Below are positions 8,308 through 17,325 of a stretch of DNA of 64,000 nt, piece after piece (position 1 is the first letter of the stretch; each line of letters begins with the position of its first letter). Source of the DNA: Streptomyces sp. WMMB303 (GTDB taxonomy: Bacteria > Actinomycetota > Actinomycetes > Streptomycetales > Streptomycetaceae); NCBI RefSeq assembly GCF_029351045.1, contig NZ_JARKIN010000001.1, forward strand, positions 5,735,001 through 5,799,000, given 5' to 3'. The notes beneath the pieces are model-generated. The model was not told where the DNA came from. It did not search any database and worked only from the letters and a program-made list of their open reading frames with translations. The position numbers and the translations under genes are program-made.

Positions 8308-9356
8308 TAGTCACCTTCCGGGGTTGCCGGGGCCGGGGTGAAGGCACCGGCGGAGGAGTTGTCCGGCCACTGCGTCGCCGCACCCGCCTCCCGGAGCAGG
8401 TCGCGGACCGCGCCCGCGACGATCCCGGGGTACTCCATCATGGCGACATGGCCCGCTTCCGGCAGTGCGAGCAGCCGGGAGTCGCGGAAAGCGGCCGAGG
8501 CACGCCGCGCCACCCGGAAGGCGACCAGTTGGTCGCGCCCACCGTAGACCAGAAGCGTGGGTGCCAGCACCCGCTCGGCCTGCCGCCACAGCGCGTGCTG
8601 CCCGCCCAGCGTGTACGCGTCGACGATGCCCCTGGTCGAGCGGACCATGGCGTCCCAGAAGTAGGGCAGTTCCAGTCTGCGCGCGTACTCCTCGCAGGCC
8701 GCGGCGAAGTCCTCGGCCGAGACCCGTGCCGGATCGCCGTAGCAGAGCCCGAGCACACCGCCCGTGCGCCGCTCGGCGGACCAGTCCCGGGTCAGCCGGC
8801 CGAACAGCGCGGCCACCCCGGGCACCGCCAGCAGCGCCGTCGGCCAGGCGGTGCGCTGCGGAGGGATCTCCGGCAGCGCGGGCGAGACGAGGGTCAGCGT
8901 CCGCACCAGGTCGGGGCGGACGGCGGCCACCCGGGTCACCACCGCGCCGCCGAGCGAGTTGCCCAGCAGATGCACGGGGGCACGCGCGGTGGAGTCCAGG
9001 TACCGGATGACGGCACGCGCGTGCCCGGAGACCGAGTAGTCGCCGCTGTCCGGCGGCGGGGAGTCGCCGAAGCCGGGCAGGTCGAGGGCCTCGCCGCGCA
9101 GGTCGGGCGCGAGTTCGGCCATCAGCGCGGACCAGTTGAGCGAGGAGCCGCCCAGCCCGTGCACGTACAGTGCGGGCGGCCTGGCGTCCTCGGCGGCGTC
9201 CGCCACGTCCTCGGACCGCCCCCGTACGGCCAGCGTCAGCCCGGGCAGGGAGAGGGTCCGCAGCGTCTCCCGCTCCCCGACGCGGGACCGCGAGGGGTTC
9301 GGGGCAGCGCTGAGGGCCGTGGAGGCGGGGACTCCCGGCTGCTCGGTGGAGGACAT
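8307..9356 (-). CDS. Alpha/beta hydrolase
   Basis: 349-residue alpha/beta-hydrolase-fold enzyme. The oxyanion-hole strand is YVHGLGGSS (about residue 65), the nucleophile elbow is GNSLGG (Ser), the acid follows in YGGRDQLV (Asp) and the catalytic His is in EAGHVAMMEYP near residue 300. Substrate unknown; such proteins are often esterases or C-C hydrolases. No signal peptide, so cytosolic. Translationally coupled to the downstream DUF3152 gene. Divergent from the small acidic protein gene, with about 230 bp of shared upstream DNA. Start ATG at 9356. Confidence 0.88.
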   Translation of the reverse strand: MSSTEQPGVPASTALSAAPNPSRSRVGERETLRTLSLPGLTLAVRGRSEDVADAAEDARPPALYVHGLGGSSLNWSALMAELAPDLRGEALDLPGFGDSPPPDSGDYSVSGHARAVIRYLDSTARAPVHLLGNSLGGAVVTRVAAVRPDLVRTLTLVSPALPEIPPQRTAWPTALLAVPGVAALFGRLTRDWSAERRTGGVLGLCYGDPARVSAEDFAAACEEYARRLELPYFWDAMVRSTRGIVDAYTLGGQHALWRQAERVLAPTLLVYGGRDQLVAFRVARRASAAFRDSRLLALPEAGHVAMMEYPGIVAGAVRDLLREAGAATQWPDNSSAGAFTPAPATPEGD

Positions 9357-9589
9357 GGAGCAATGTTACGAGACGATCACACTCCCCCTCACGTGTTCAC
9401 CGTCACAAGAAGAAGCACACTGGTTGTACGGGGAGCACGAGCTTCTGCCGGTCGCGGCAGCGGCCGGAAACGGATCCGGGAGCACCCGCCGGGATGCGGG
9501 AGGCATGCACCGTGCGCCTCCGGTGACCCGCTCCTAGTCTCGTAAGAAGGGCCCGCCCCGTCGGGCCCCGCCTGGAAAGGAAGGCCGGC

Positions 9590-9829
9590 ATGGCAGTCGA
9601 TCCGACCGACCCGGAGACCTTCGGCTCCTACGACCGCGACGACTACGAGGAGGAGCCGGAGGTAGCGGGGAGCCCGGAGGCCCCCGAGGCGGACACCGCG
9701 GAGCAGCGCACCGACCTGCTGACCGACCGCGACGACCCGCTGACCGACCGCGGCTCCGACGAGGTGAACGCGGCGGACGCGGCGGAGCAGGCCCGCGTGG
9801 TGGAGCTGAACGAGGACGAGTACCGATAG
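9590..9829 (+). CDS. Small acidic hypothetical protein
   Basis: 79 residues, strongly acidic (many Asp/Glu, including DRDDYEEEPE), with no cysteine, signal peptide or membrane segment, and probably disordered. It has a good AAGGA-type ribosome binding site eight bases before ATG 9590 and is preceded by a GC hairpin (9549-9555 with 9562-9568). Function not recognised. It stands alone between the divergent hydrolase and the TetR gene. Confidence 0.7.
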   Translation: MAVDPTDPETFGSYDRDDYEEEPEVAGSPEAPEADTAEQRTDLLTDRDDPLTDRGSDEVNAADAAEQARVVELNEDEYR

Positions 9830-10058
9830 CGCAGCGCCGGTGCCGGGACGAGTACCGCTCCGGACGCCGGAAGCGCAGACTGACAGGTGGACGGGAGCTG
9901 ACGAGGGCCGCCGAAACATCGTCGGCCGGTGGCGCCGGAGGGAAGGGCCCGGGGCACTCGAGGGAAAATTTCGTGGGCCGGGAACCTTTCACCCCCGTTA
10001 CCGAAAAGTACGATGGCGGCGCAGCGCAGCTCGCGCTCAGGAACTTCAGGGAGGCGGC

Positions 10059-10682
10059 GTGACAGCCATCGAGCAGACCGAGGCGCGCCCGCGCGGTACG
10101 CGTCTGCCGCGCCGTGCGCGACGTAACCAGCTACTGGGCGCAGCTCAGGAGGTCTTCGTCGCGCAGGGCTACCACGCGGCAGCGATGGACGACATCGCCG
10201 ACCGTGCCGGGGTCAGCAAACCGGTGCTCTACCAGCATTTCCCGGGGAAGCTCGAGCTGTACCTCGCGCTCCTGGACCAGCACTGCGAGGCGCTGCTGCA
10301 GGCGGTGCGCGCGGCGCTGGAGTCCACCACGGACAACAAGCAGCGGGTCGCGGCCACGATGGACGCCTACTTCGCCTTCGTGGAGAACGAGGGCGGCGCC
10401 TTCCGGCTGGTCTTCGAGTCCGACCTGACCAACGAGCCCGCGGTGCGCGAGCGCGTGGACAAGGTGAGTCTGGACTGCGCCGAGGCGGTCAGCGAGGTCA
10501 TCTCCGAGGACACCAAGCTGCCGTCGGAGCAGGCGATGCTGCTGGCCGTGGGACTGTGCGGGATGGCCCAGATCACCGCGCGCTACTGGCTGAGCTCGGG
10601 GCAGCAGATCCCGCGCGACGCTGCGGCGAAGCTGATCTCCTCGCTCTCCTGGCGGGGCATCGCGGGCTTCCCGATGCAGTGA
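10059..10682 (+). CDS. TetR/AcrR family transcriptional regulator
   Basis: 207-residue repressor-type regulator. The N-terminal helix-turn-helix (about residues 20-65) shows the TetR signature: AAMDDIADRAGVSKPVLYQHFPGK. The C-terminal ligand/dimer domain is all-helical (TMDAYFAFVENEGGAFRLVF). GTG start at 10059, with AGGGAGG five to six bases upstream. An open frame extends further upstream without a better start. No obvious target gene is divergent from it; the next gene is DUF3107 on the same strand. Effector unknown. Confidence 0.92.
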   Translation: MTAIEQTEARPRGTRLPRRARRNQLLGAAQEVFVAQGYHAAAMDDIADRAGVSKPVLYQHFPGKLELYLALLDQHCEALLQAVRAALESTTDNKQRVAATMDAYFAFVENEGGAFRLVFESDLTNEPAVRERVDKVSLDCAEAVSEVISEDTKLPSEQAMLLAVGLCGMAQITARYWLSSGQQIPRDAAAKLISSLSWRGIAGFPMQ

Positions 10683-10839
10683 GGGGGCGCGGCGGAATGC
10701 GGTTGTTCGCTGCCGGCGTGCGACCGCGCGCCCTCCGCTTCCCTGCTGAGAGCTAGGGTTGCTCCGTACGGCGCGGTTCGCCGCGCATCACATCCCGGGC
10801 GAGGCCACGGGATACCAGGACCGTCGGAGGGACATAGCC

Positions 10840-11067
10840 GTGGAGGTCAAGATCGGCGTGCAGTACGCGCCTCGCGAGATCGTCATGGAGAGCAAGCAGA
10901 CTCCTGACGAGGTCGAGAGCGCCGTGGCGGCGGCACTGGAGAAGGGCTCCGGGCTGCTCGGCCTGGAGGACGAGCACGGCCGGAAGATCCTGGTCCCGGC
11001 GGAGCGCATCGCCTACGTCGAGATCGGTGAGGCGTCGGGCCGCAAGGTGGGCTTCGGCGCGATCTGA
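10840..11067 (+). CDS. DUF3107 family protein
   Basis: 75-residue small protein of the actinobacterial DUF3107 family (KIGVQYAPREIVMES, then ILVPAERIAYVEIG), about the usual family length. Predicted compact alpha/beta fold, cytosolic, function unknown. GTG start at 10840 with GGAGG upstream. Ends 56 bp before a strong intrinsic terminator. Confidence 0.88.
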   Translation: MEVKIGVQYAPREIVMESKQTPDEVESAVAAALEKGSGLLGLEDEHGRKILVPAERIAYVEIGEASGRKVGFGAI

Positions 11068-11123
11068 CCGCGTGCGCCCCGGGGCGCACGCGCGCGCGGC
11101 AGGCGCACGGATGTACGCAGCTG

Positions 11124-11157
11124 ACGGCGGCCGCGGGATTCCTCCCGCGGCCGCCGT
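11124..11157 (+). terminator. Rho-independent-type terminator after DUF3107
   Basis: Perfect 15-bp GC stem (11124-11138 with 11143-11157) around a TTCC loop, followed by a short pyrimidine run (TTTC). Placed to end the TetR/DUF3107 transcript. A second perfect palindrome without loop, GTGCGCCCCGGGGCGCAC, lies just upstream at about 11074-11091. Confidence 0.8.
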
Positions 11158-11246
11158 TTCAGCGTCCGCGCCCAGGGGGAGGACCGGAGCGACCGCGGCC
11201 GGCCAGGGTGCGGTCCCCCCGACCGTCCCCACCCGAGGAGGTCCTC

Positions 11247-11624
11247 ATGATCTGGGAGGCTCTCGGCTCCGCAGCCCTGGGATGCGCCCTCGCGCTCGCT
11301 GCCACCAGGCGGTTCCCCGAGCGGCTTCCCGACCGGCGGCTGGTGCTCGCGACGGGCCCCGTCGCCGCCCTCGCCGGCGGTCTCATCAGCCGCACCGTGC
11401 TCGGCTCCGGCCACCTGGCGGTGGTGTGGTGCCTCGCACTGGGCTTCAGCGCGGCCCTGCTGTCCCTGCTGCTGCGGGACGAGTCGCCCGGGCGCCGCCA
11501 GTGGCGCCAGGACGCGCTGCGCACCGCCCCGGCACCCGCGGGGGCGCGCGCCGGGTTCGGGCAGTCGTCCGACTTCAGGCAGCAAGCCCCAGGGCTGCCA
11601 TCCGCTTCGTATGGGCCTCGGTGA
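11247..11624 (+). CDS. Small hydrophobic membrane protein
   Basis: 125 residues. Two or three hydrophobic segments within residues 1-80 (ALGSAALGCALALAA, LATGPVAALAGGLIS, LAVVWCLALGFSAALL) are followed by a basic, probably cytoplasmic tail. GAGGAGG lies about six bases before ATG 11247. Its 3' end overlaps the convergent ferritin-like gene by 50 bp, so the C-terminal 15 residues are antisense to that gene. Not recognised. Confidence 0.6.
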   Translation: MIWEALGSAALGCALALAATRRFPERLPDRRLVLATGPVAALAGGLISRTVLGSGHLAVVWCLALGFSAALLSLLLRDESPGRRQWRQDALRTAPAPAGARAGFGQSSDFRQQAPGLPSASYGPR

Positions 11625-12348
11625 TCCGGGAGAACATCTTGCCGACCTCCGCGAGGTCGAAGCCGTCGGCGAGGCCGCCGACCAGCATGGTGGAGAGCGC
11701 GTCCCGGTCGGCGACCACCCGCTGGGCCTGGGAGAGCGCCTCTCCCATCAGCCGCCGCGCCCACAGGGCGAGCCGGCCGCCCACCCGGGGTTCGGCCTCG
11801 ATGGCGGCGCGGACCTTCTCCACGGCGAAGCTGGAGTGCCCCGTGTCGTCCAGCACGCTCAGCACCAGGGCGCGGGTGTCGGCGTCGAGCCGGGTGGCGA
11901 CCTCGCGGTAGAAGTCGGAGGCGATGGAGTCGCCGACGTACGCCTTGATCAGCCCCTCCAGCCAGTCCGAGGGGGCGGTGAGCCGGTGGAACTCGTCCAG
12001 TGCGGCCGCGAACGGCTCCATGGCGGCGGTGGGGTCCTCGTCGATGCGGGCCAGCCGCTCGCGCAGCTTTCCGAAGTGGTGGAACTCGGCCGACGCCATG
12101 GAGGCCAGCTCGGCCTTGTCCGCGAGCGACGGCGCCAGCTTGGCGTCCTCGGCGAGCCGCTCGAAGGCCGCCAGCTCCCCGTAGGCCAGCGCTCCCAGCA
12201 GGTCGACGACCGCGGCGCGGTAGGTCGGGTCCGCCGATGCCTGCTCCCAGCTCTGGGTGGCGATGGTGGTGGCGGGGGCGGGCTCGGTTCCGGCGGCTTC
12301 GGGCTCGGTGGCCCCGGCTTCGGCGGCGGTCTTGTCAGGCGTCTCCAT
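11575..12348 (-). CDS. Ferritin-like-fold protein (MiaE-like)
   Basis: 257 residues, all-helical, ferritin-like (tRNA hydroxylase/MiaE-related) fold. Carboxylate and histidine ligand candidates appear on successive helices: AYGELAAFERL, SAEFHHFGKLRERL, DSIASDFYREVA and DDTGHSSFAVEKV. A di-iron oxidase role fits the fold but the substrate is unknown. Residues 1-35 are an acidic, alanine-rich disordered lead. ATG start at 12348. Convergent and overlapping with the small membrane protein gene, and divergent from the DEAD-box helicase across a long leader. Confidence 0.8.
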   Translation of the reverse strand: METPDKTAAEAGATEPEAAGTEPAPATTIATQSWEQASADPTYRAAVVDLLGALAYGELAAFERLAEDAKLAPSLADKAELASMASAEFHHFGKLRERLARIDEDPTAAMEPFAAALDEFHRLTAPSDWLEGLIKAYVGDSIASDFYREVATRLDADTRALVLSVLDDTGHSSFAVEKVRAAIEAEPRVGGRLALWARRLMGEALSQAQRVVADRDALSTMLVGGLADGFDLAEVGKMFSRITEAHTKRMAALGLAA

Positions 12349-12788
12349 ACCTCGCACGATAGCCCGCGACCGCAGGCCGGGAAGGACCCGTCCGGCCCCC
12401 CATCGGCCCCACGAGACCCCAGGTGAACTCGTACACAACGATTGCCCCGGTACAGATGCGCGGATCCGGGGTACAGTGATATTGAGTCCACCGGATGGCG
12501 TGGACTCGCTGCATGCATGTAATGCGGATGCCCGGTCGGTGGCCCGATCGGCTCCGACCCGACAGCCTTCCGTCGGTCCGCGCTCCCCGTGCGGGCCGCA
12601 CTGAGAGGGACCGCTCGCGCGAGTGAGGCGCTTGAGCGGGAGACAGTGGTCCCGCACCGCTCGGCGGGCCGCAACGACGGCCGCTGGGTCGCGGTAGATC
12701 CTCTCCTCGCTCCGTCGGCACGCCCAGAGAACTGGGTCGGCCGGACGCCGCAGCCCCACTCGCGCGTCACACAGAAGAGGCAAGCATC
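12349..12788 (+). promoter_or_regulatory. Long divergent intergenic region / helicase leader
   Basis: 440 bp without a recognised gene between the divergent ferritin-like gene and the DEAD-box helicase. Its lower-GC part (about 12430-12490) probably holds the promoters, though I could not find a clean -35/-10 pair. A 43-codon ORF (12495-12626, MAWTRCMHVMRMPGR...) lies in the putative helicase leader, without a convincing ribosome binding site. A long 5' leader before a DEAD-box RNA helicase could be regulatory (cold or autoregulation), but no known riboswitch was recognised. Confidence 0.4.
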
Positions 12789-14471
12789 CTGTCCACGACG
12801 TTCAGAGAGCTCGGGATCCTCCCCGAGACCGCCGAGGCCCTCGAAGCCGTCGGCATCACATCCCCCTTCCCGATCCAGGAGATGACGCTCCCGGTGGCCC
12901 TCGCCGGCACCGACGTCATCGGCCAGGCCAAGACCGGCACCGGCAAGACGCTCGGCTTCGGGCTGCCGCTGCTGGAGTCGGTCACCGTTCCCGCCGACGT
13001 CGAGCTGGGCCGCGCCCGGCCCGAGGAGCTCTCCGAGGCTCCGCAGGCGCTCGTCGTCGTGCCCACCCGCGAGCTGTGCCAGCAGGTGACCAACGACCTG
13101 CTCACCGCCGGCAAGGTGCGCAACGTCCGAGTCCTGTCGATCTACGGTGGGCGCGCCTACGAGCCCCAGGTCGAGGCCCTGAAGAAGGGCGTCGACGTGG
13201 TCGTCGGCACGCCCGGGCGACTGCTGGACCTGGCCGGCCAGAAGAAGCTGCGGCTCTCGGAGATCCGGGCGCTCGTCCTGGACGAGGCCGACGAGATGCT
13301 CGACCTGGGCTTCCTCCCCGACGTCGAGAAGATCATCGAGATGCTGCCGACCCGGCGCCAGACGATGCTCTTCTCGGCGACCATGCCCGGGCAGGTCATC
13401 TCGCTCGCCCGGCGCTACATGAGCCAGCCCACGCACATCCGTGCCACCGCGCCGGACGACGAGGGCCAGACGGTGGCGAACACCACACAGCACGTCTTCC
13501 GCGCCCACTCCATGGACAAGCCGGAGATGGTCGCCCGGATCCTGCAGGCCGAGGGCCGCGGGCTGGCGATGGTCTTCTGCCGCACGAAGCGCACGGCGGC
13601 CGATGTCGCCGAGCAGCTCTCGCGGCGCGGCTTCGCTGCCGGTGCGGTCCACGGCGACCTGGGCCAGGGCGCCCGCGAGCAGGCGCTGCGCGCGTTCCGC
13701 AACGGCAAGGTCGATGTGCTGGTGTGCACGGACGTCGCCGCGCGCGGTATCGACGTCGACAACGTCACCCACGTGATCAACTACCAGACGCCCGAGGACG
13801 AGAAGACCTATCTGCACCGCATCGGCCGCACCGGCCGCGCGGGCAACTCCGGCATCGCGGTCACGCTGGTCGACTGGGACGACATCCCGCGCTGGCAGCT
13901 GATCAACAAGGCGCTGGACCTGGACTTCAACGATCCGGAGGAGACCTACTCCACCTCGCCGCACCTGTACGAGGCGCTGAAGATCCCCGCCGGGGCCAAG
14001 GGCATCCTGCCGCGTACCGAGCGCACCCGGGCGGGGCTCGCCGCCGAGGAGATCGAGGACCTGGGCGAGCCCGGCGGGCGTGCGCAGGGCCGGTCCGGCC
14101 GGTCCGGCGGCACCACCGAGCGCACGCGTCCGGCGCGCAAGCCGCGCGAGCGCAGGCGCACCCGTGGCGCACTGCGTACCGGTGAGTCCGGCTCCGGCCA
14201 GGACGCCGCTTCCGCCGGGTCGGAGCCCGCCACGGAGGGCTCGGCAGCCTCCGTCGAGGGCGGGGCGGCACGTAAACCGCGCCGCCGTCGGCGTACCCGC
14301 TCGGCCGCCGCCGAGACGGGGGCGCAGGCTCCCGCAGCCAAGGAGAGCGGCGAGGCGGGCCGGGCCGCGGTCGGCACGGAGGAGGCTCCGCGCAAGCCCC
14401 GCCGCCGCCGGACCCGTTCCGGCGGCGCGAGCCGCACCGGTTCCGCGGCGCAGCAGTCCGCGGAGGGCTGA
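12789..14471 (+). CDS. DEAD-box ATP-dependent RNA helicase
   Basis: 560-residue DEAD-box RNA helicase that unwinds RNA in ribosome assembly or mRNA turnover. All core motifs are visible: Q motif (GITSPFPIQ, about residue 22), Walker A AKTGTGKT, PTRELC, TPGR, DEAD in LVLDEADEML, SAT in LFSATMP, then ARGIDV and HRIGRTGRAG in the second RecA domain. The C-terminal 150 residues are a disordered, arginine-rich tail with repeated KPRRRRRTRS-like blocks, probably RNA-binding. The natural start appears to be CTG at 12789 (giving STTFRELGILPETAEAL), eight bases after AGAAGAGG. The first in-frame ATG (12882) would delete the Q motif. Followed by a strong terminator. Confidence 0.93.
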   Translation: MSTTFRELGILPETAEALEAVGITSPFPIQEMTLPVALAGTDVIGQAKTGTGKTLGFGLPLLESVTVPADVELGRARPEELSEAPQALVVVPTRELCQQVTNDLLTAGKVRNVRVLSIYGGRAYEPQVEALKKGVDVVVGTPGRLLDLAGQKKLRLSEIRALVLDEADEMLDLGFLPDVEKIIEMLPTRRQTMLFSATMPGQVISLARRYMSQPTHIRATAPDDEGQTVANTTQHVFRAHSMDKPEMVARILQAEGRGLAMVFCRTKRTAADVAEQLSRRGFAAGAVHGDLGQGAREQALRAFRNGKVDVLVCTDVAARGIDVDNVTHVINYQTPEDEKTYLHRIGRTGRAGNSGIAVTLVDWDDIPRWQLINKALDLDFNDPEETYSTSPHLYEALKIPAGAKGILPRTERTRAGLAAEEIEDLGEPGGRAQGRSGRSGGTTERTRPARKPRERRRTRGALRTGESGSGQDAASAGSEPATEGSAASVEGGAARKPRRRRRTRSAAAETGAQAPAAKESGEAGRAAVGTEEAPRKPRRRRTRSGGASRTGSAAQQSAEG

Positions 14472-14522
14472 CGCCCCGACCCGGTCCACGGAGGGCTGAG
14501 GCCCTCACGGGCGACGCACACA

Positions 14523-14555
14523 CGGCCCGGCGTCCCGCTGCGGGACGCCGGGCCG
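14523..14555 (+). terminator. Intrinsic-type terminator after the helicase
   Basis: Perfect 15-bp GC-rich stem (14523-14537 with 14541-14555) and a three-base loop, then CTTGCTGT. Sits 51 bp past the helicase stop and before the next gene's ATG. Confidence 0.75.
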
Positions 14556-14593
14556 CTTGCTGTCCGGGGCGCTCCTGCGGGTAGCGTCCTGGC

Positions 14594-15496
14594 ATGAGCA
14601 AGCCCCCCTTCCTCGCGCTCCCGTCCGGTGTGCGGGCGTACCGGATGGCCACCGCACGCGGGGAGTTCGCCGTGCACGACACCGGGGAAGCGGGCCGTCC
14701 GGGGCCCGCCGTGCTGCTGCTGCCGGGGTTCACGGGCAGCAAGGAGGACTTCATCGGGTTGCTGGAGCCGCTGGCCGGTGCGGGGTTCCGGGCCGTCGCG
14801 GTCGACGGCCGGGGGCAGTACGAGACGGGCGGCCCCCGGGAGGCGGCCGCCTACGCGCAGCCCGAGCTGGCCCGGGACGTGCACGCGGTCGCGGCGGTGC
14901 TCGGCCGCGGGGAGACCGGCGCCGTGCATCTGCTCGGGCATTCCCTGGGCGGCCTGGTCGCACGCGCCGCGGTACTGCGGGATGCGGCTCCCTTCGCCTC
15001 GCTGACGCTGCTGAGCAGCGGCCCGGCCGCCGTCGCGGCAGCGCAGCAGGAGCGGGTGCGGATGCTGCTGGGTGCGCTGGGGACGATGAGCATGGCGGCG
15101 ATCTGGGAGGTCATGCGGGAACTCGACCAGTCGGTCGGCTCCGCCGGTGAGGCGCCGTACTCGCGGCGGGAGGCGGCGGAGACCTCGGTGGCGCTGGAGG
15201 GGTTCCTGCGGCGCCGCTGGCTGGCCAATGTGCCCTCGCAACTCGCGGCCACCGGAGAGCAGTTGCTCACCGAGCCGGACCGGGTGGGCGAACTGGCGGC
15301 GCTGGAGCTGCCGTTCCATGTCGTCTCCGGTACGGCGGACGATGCCTGGCCGGTGCCGCTGCTGGACGCGATGGCCGAGCGGTTGGGTGCCCGCCGGTCG
15401 GTGATCGCGGGTACCGGCCACTCCCCCAACGCGGAGCGGCCCGCGGAGACCGCGCGGGCCCTGGCGGGGTTCTGGCTCAGCCCTTCCCCTCGATGA
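14594..15496 (+). CDS. Alpha/beta hydrolase
   Basis: 300-residue alpha/beta-hydrolase-fold protein. Oxyanion strand LLLPGFTGSKEDF (about 38-50), nucleophile elbow GHSLGG (Ser near 120), late acid in VSGTADDAWPV and catalytic His in GTGHSPN near the C-terminus. Cytosolic, substrate unknown. ATG start at 14594. Its last 20 bp overlap the convergent MarC gene. Independent transcription is likely because a terminator precedes it. Confidence 0.88.
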   Translation: MSKPPFLALPSGVRAYRMATARGEFAVHDTGEAGRPGPAVLLLPGFTGSKEDFIGLLEPLAGAGFRAVAVDGRGQYETGGPREAAAYAQPELARDVHAVAAVLGRGETGAVHLLGHSLGGLVARAAVLRDAAPFASLTLLSSGPAAVAAAQQERVRMLLGALGTMSMAAIWEVMRELDQSVGSAGEAPYSRREAAETSVALEGFLRRRWLANVPSQLAATGEQLLTEPDRVGELAALELPFHVVSGTADDAWPVPLLDAMAERLGARRSVIAGTGHSPNAERPAETARALAGFWLSPSPR

Positions 15497-16085
15497 ACTG
15501 GGTGATGCCGCCGGCGATCTGCTGGACGGCGATGGCCGAGAGCAGCATGCCGGACAGCCGGGTGACGAGGACGACTCCGCCGTCCTTGATGACGCGGATG
15601 ATCAGCAGCGAGTAGCGCATCGCCAGCCCCAGCACCAGGTGCATGGCCACGATCGCGGCCCAGACGGAGAGCTGTCCGCCCCAGCCGTCCGCGTGCTGCA
15701 CCGCCAGGATGACGGAGACGATCGCGCCCGGCCCCGCCAGCAGCGGCATGCCGAGCGGGACGAGCGCCACGTTGACGTCCTTGGTCTGGGTGGGCTCGTC
15801 GGACTTGCCGGTCAGCAGGTCGAGGGCGACGAGTAGGAGCAGCAGCCCGCCCGCGACCATGAGGGCCGGGATGGAGACGTGCACGTAGTCGAGGATCTGC
15901 TGGCCGCAGATCCCGAACAGGGTGATCACTGCGAAGGCGACGGACGCCGCCTGCCAGGCCATCCGGCGCTGGACCTTCGCCGGCCGACCGGAGGTCAGCC
16001 CGAGGAAGATGGGGGTGATGCCGGGCGGGTCCATGATGACGAAGAGGGTGAGGAAGACGGACCCGAAGAGAGCGAAATCGAACAC
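15477..16085 (-). CDS. MarC family integral membrane protein
   Basis: 202-residue, six-helix membrane protein of the MarC/YchE family (once annotated as NAAT transporters; actual function unresolved). Signatures visible: FVIMDPPGITPIFLGLT in the first third and VPLGMPLLAGPGAIVSVI in the middle, the two half-helix motifs characteristic of the family. Length is typical. ATG start at 16085. Followed convergently by the hydrolase gene. The 192-bp spacer to the upstream PHP gene suggests its own promoter. Confidence 0.92.
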   Translation of the reverse strand: MFDFALFGSVFLTLFVIMDPPGITPIFLGLTSGRPAKVQRRMAWQAASVAFAVITLFGICGQQILDYVHVSIPALMVAGGLLLLLVALDLLTGKSDEPTQTKDVNVALVPLGMPLLAGPGAIVSVILAVQHADGWGGQLSVWAAIVAMHLVLGLAMRYSLLIIRVIKDGGVVLVTRLSGMLLSAIAVQQIAGGITQFIEGKG

Positions 16086-16277
16086 GGTGGTGCCTGTGCC
16101 TTGCTGAGGAGAGGGTGAGAAGGGAGGAAGCAGAGGGCTGAAGAGGGATACGGGGAGCGGAGGAGCGGGCGCACGGCGGTGCGGCGTGCCCCGCGGGAGC
16201 CCGCTGGGCGCGCGCGGCGGCCCTGCCCCCTCTCGCGAGGGCGGGCCGGGCGGGACGGTACCGCTTCCCGGCGCCCC

Positions 16278-17168
16278 TCAGCCCGGGATGGGCGCCGCGC
16301 CTGAGCCGCGGGCGGCGATCTCGGCGTAGACGTCGGGCTCGGTGGTGAACTCTGCGAGCCGGAGGGGCTTGCGGGTGCCGTGGTAGTCACTGGAGCCGGT
16401 CGCCAGCAGCCCGAGGTCGGCGGCGAGGGCGTGCACCCGCTTGCGGGTGTCGGGGTCGTGATCCGCGTGGTCGGCCTCGAGGCCGTCGAGTCCGGCCTGC
16501 GCCAGGTCGGCGAGCGCGCTCTCCGGGATGCAGTGGCCGCGCTGTGCGGCCATCGGGTGGGCGAGCACGGCGACGCCTCCGGCGCCCTTGATCAGCCGCA
16601 GTGCGTCGAACGGGTCCAGTTCGTGCTTGCTCGCGTAGGCCCGCCCGTCGTTCGCGAGCCACTCCGCGGTGAAGGCGTCGGAGACGGTCTCGACGACGCC
16701 CTGCTCCACCATGGCGGCGGCGATGTGCGGGCGGCCGACCGAGCCGTCCCCCGCGATCCGGCTCACCTGCTCCCAGGTGACGGGCACGCCCAGCTCGCGC
16801 AGCTTGGCCACCATGGCCTGGGCCCGCGGCACCCGGTCGTCGCGGACGAGTTCACGCTCGCGGGCGAGTGCGGGCTCGGCCGGATCGAAGAGGTAGCCGA
16901 GCATGTGGATGCCGACACCGTCGAGCCGGCAGGAGAACTCGGCACCGGTCACGAGGGTGAGCCCGGCGGGCAGCGCGGCGGTGGCCTCGTCGTACCCGGC
17001 GACCGTGTCGTGGTCGGTGAGCGCCACCACGTCCAGCCCGGCGGCCGCGGCGTTGCGCACCAGCTCGGCGGGGGTGTCGGTGCCGTCCGAAGCGGTGGAG
17101 TGGGCGTGCAGGTCGATGCGCACTTCGACGGGCTCCGATAGCTGGACGGCGGGGTGTGACGGGCTCAT
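16278..17168 (-). CDS. PHP-domain phosphoesterase (YciV/TrpH-like)
   Basis: 296-residue polymerase-and-histidinol-phosphatase-type metal-dependent phosphoesterase. In the characterised family, members hydrolyse 3',5'-nucleoside bisphosphates or trim 5' ends of RNA. Metal ligand motifs in order: DLHAHSTASDG (about 19-29), LTDHDTV, HMLGYLFD, GRPHIAAAM, AVLAHP and GSSDYHGT. Start taken as ATG 17168; an in-frame GTG 16 codons later (VRIDLHAHST) would give a protein starting right at the domain. Located on the minus strand with DUF6758 upstream. Confidence 0.88.
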   Translation of the reverse strand: MSPSHPAVQLSEPVEVRIDLHAHSTASDGTDTPAELVRNAAAAGLDVVALTDHDTVAGYDEATAALPAGLTLVTGAEFSCRLDGVGIHMLGYLFDPAEPALARERELVRDDRVPRAQAMVAKLRELGVPVTWEQVSRIAGDGSVGRPHIAAAMVEQGVVETVSDAFTAEWLANDGRAYASKHELDPFDALRLIKGAGGVAVLAHPMAAQRGHCIPESALADLAQAGLDGLEADHADHDPDTRKRVHALAADLGLLATGSSDYHGTRKPLRLAEFTTEPDVYAEIAARGSGAAPIPG

Positions 17169-17325
17169 GGCGAGCAGCCCCCAGGATAGCCGTACCGGCC
17201 CGCTCCTCTTCCGGCTCCTGGTGCGGGCGCCGCTCGGGCGGGTCGGCGGGGCCGTCGAACCGGCGGCGGAGGCCCGCGACCCGCGGACCGTACGCGGCGT
17301 GGCGGGGCTCGAGGGCCCCGGGCCG

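Noticed and set aside
9505-9537. Ten-codon ORF before the small acidic protein (MHRAPPVTRS)
   Set aside because: Its GGAGG lies only one base from the ATG; too short and too poorly spaced to support.
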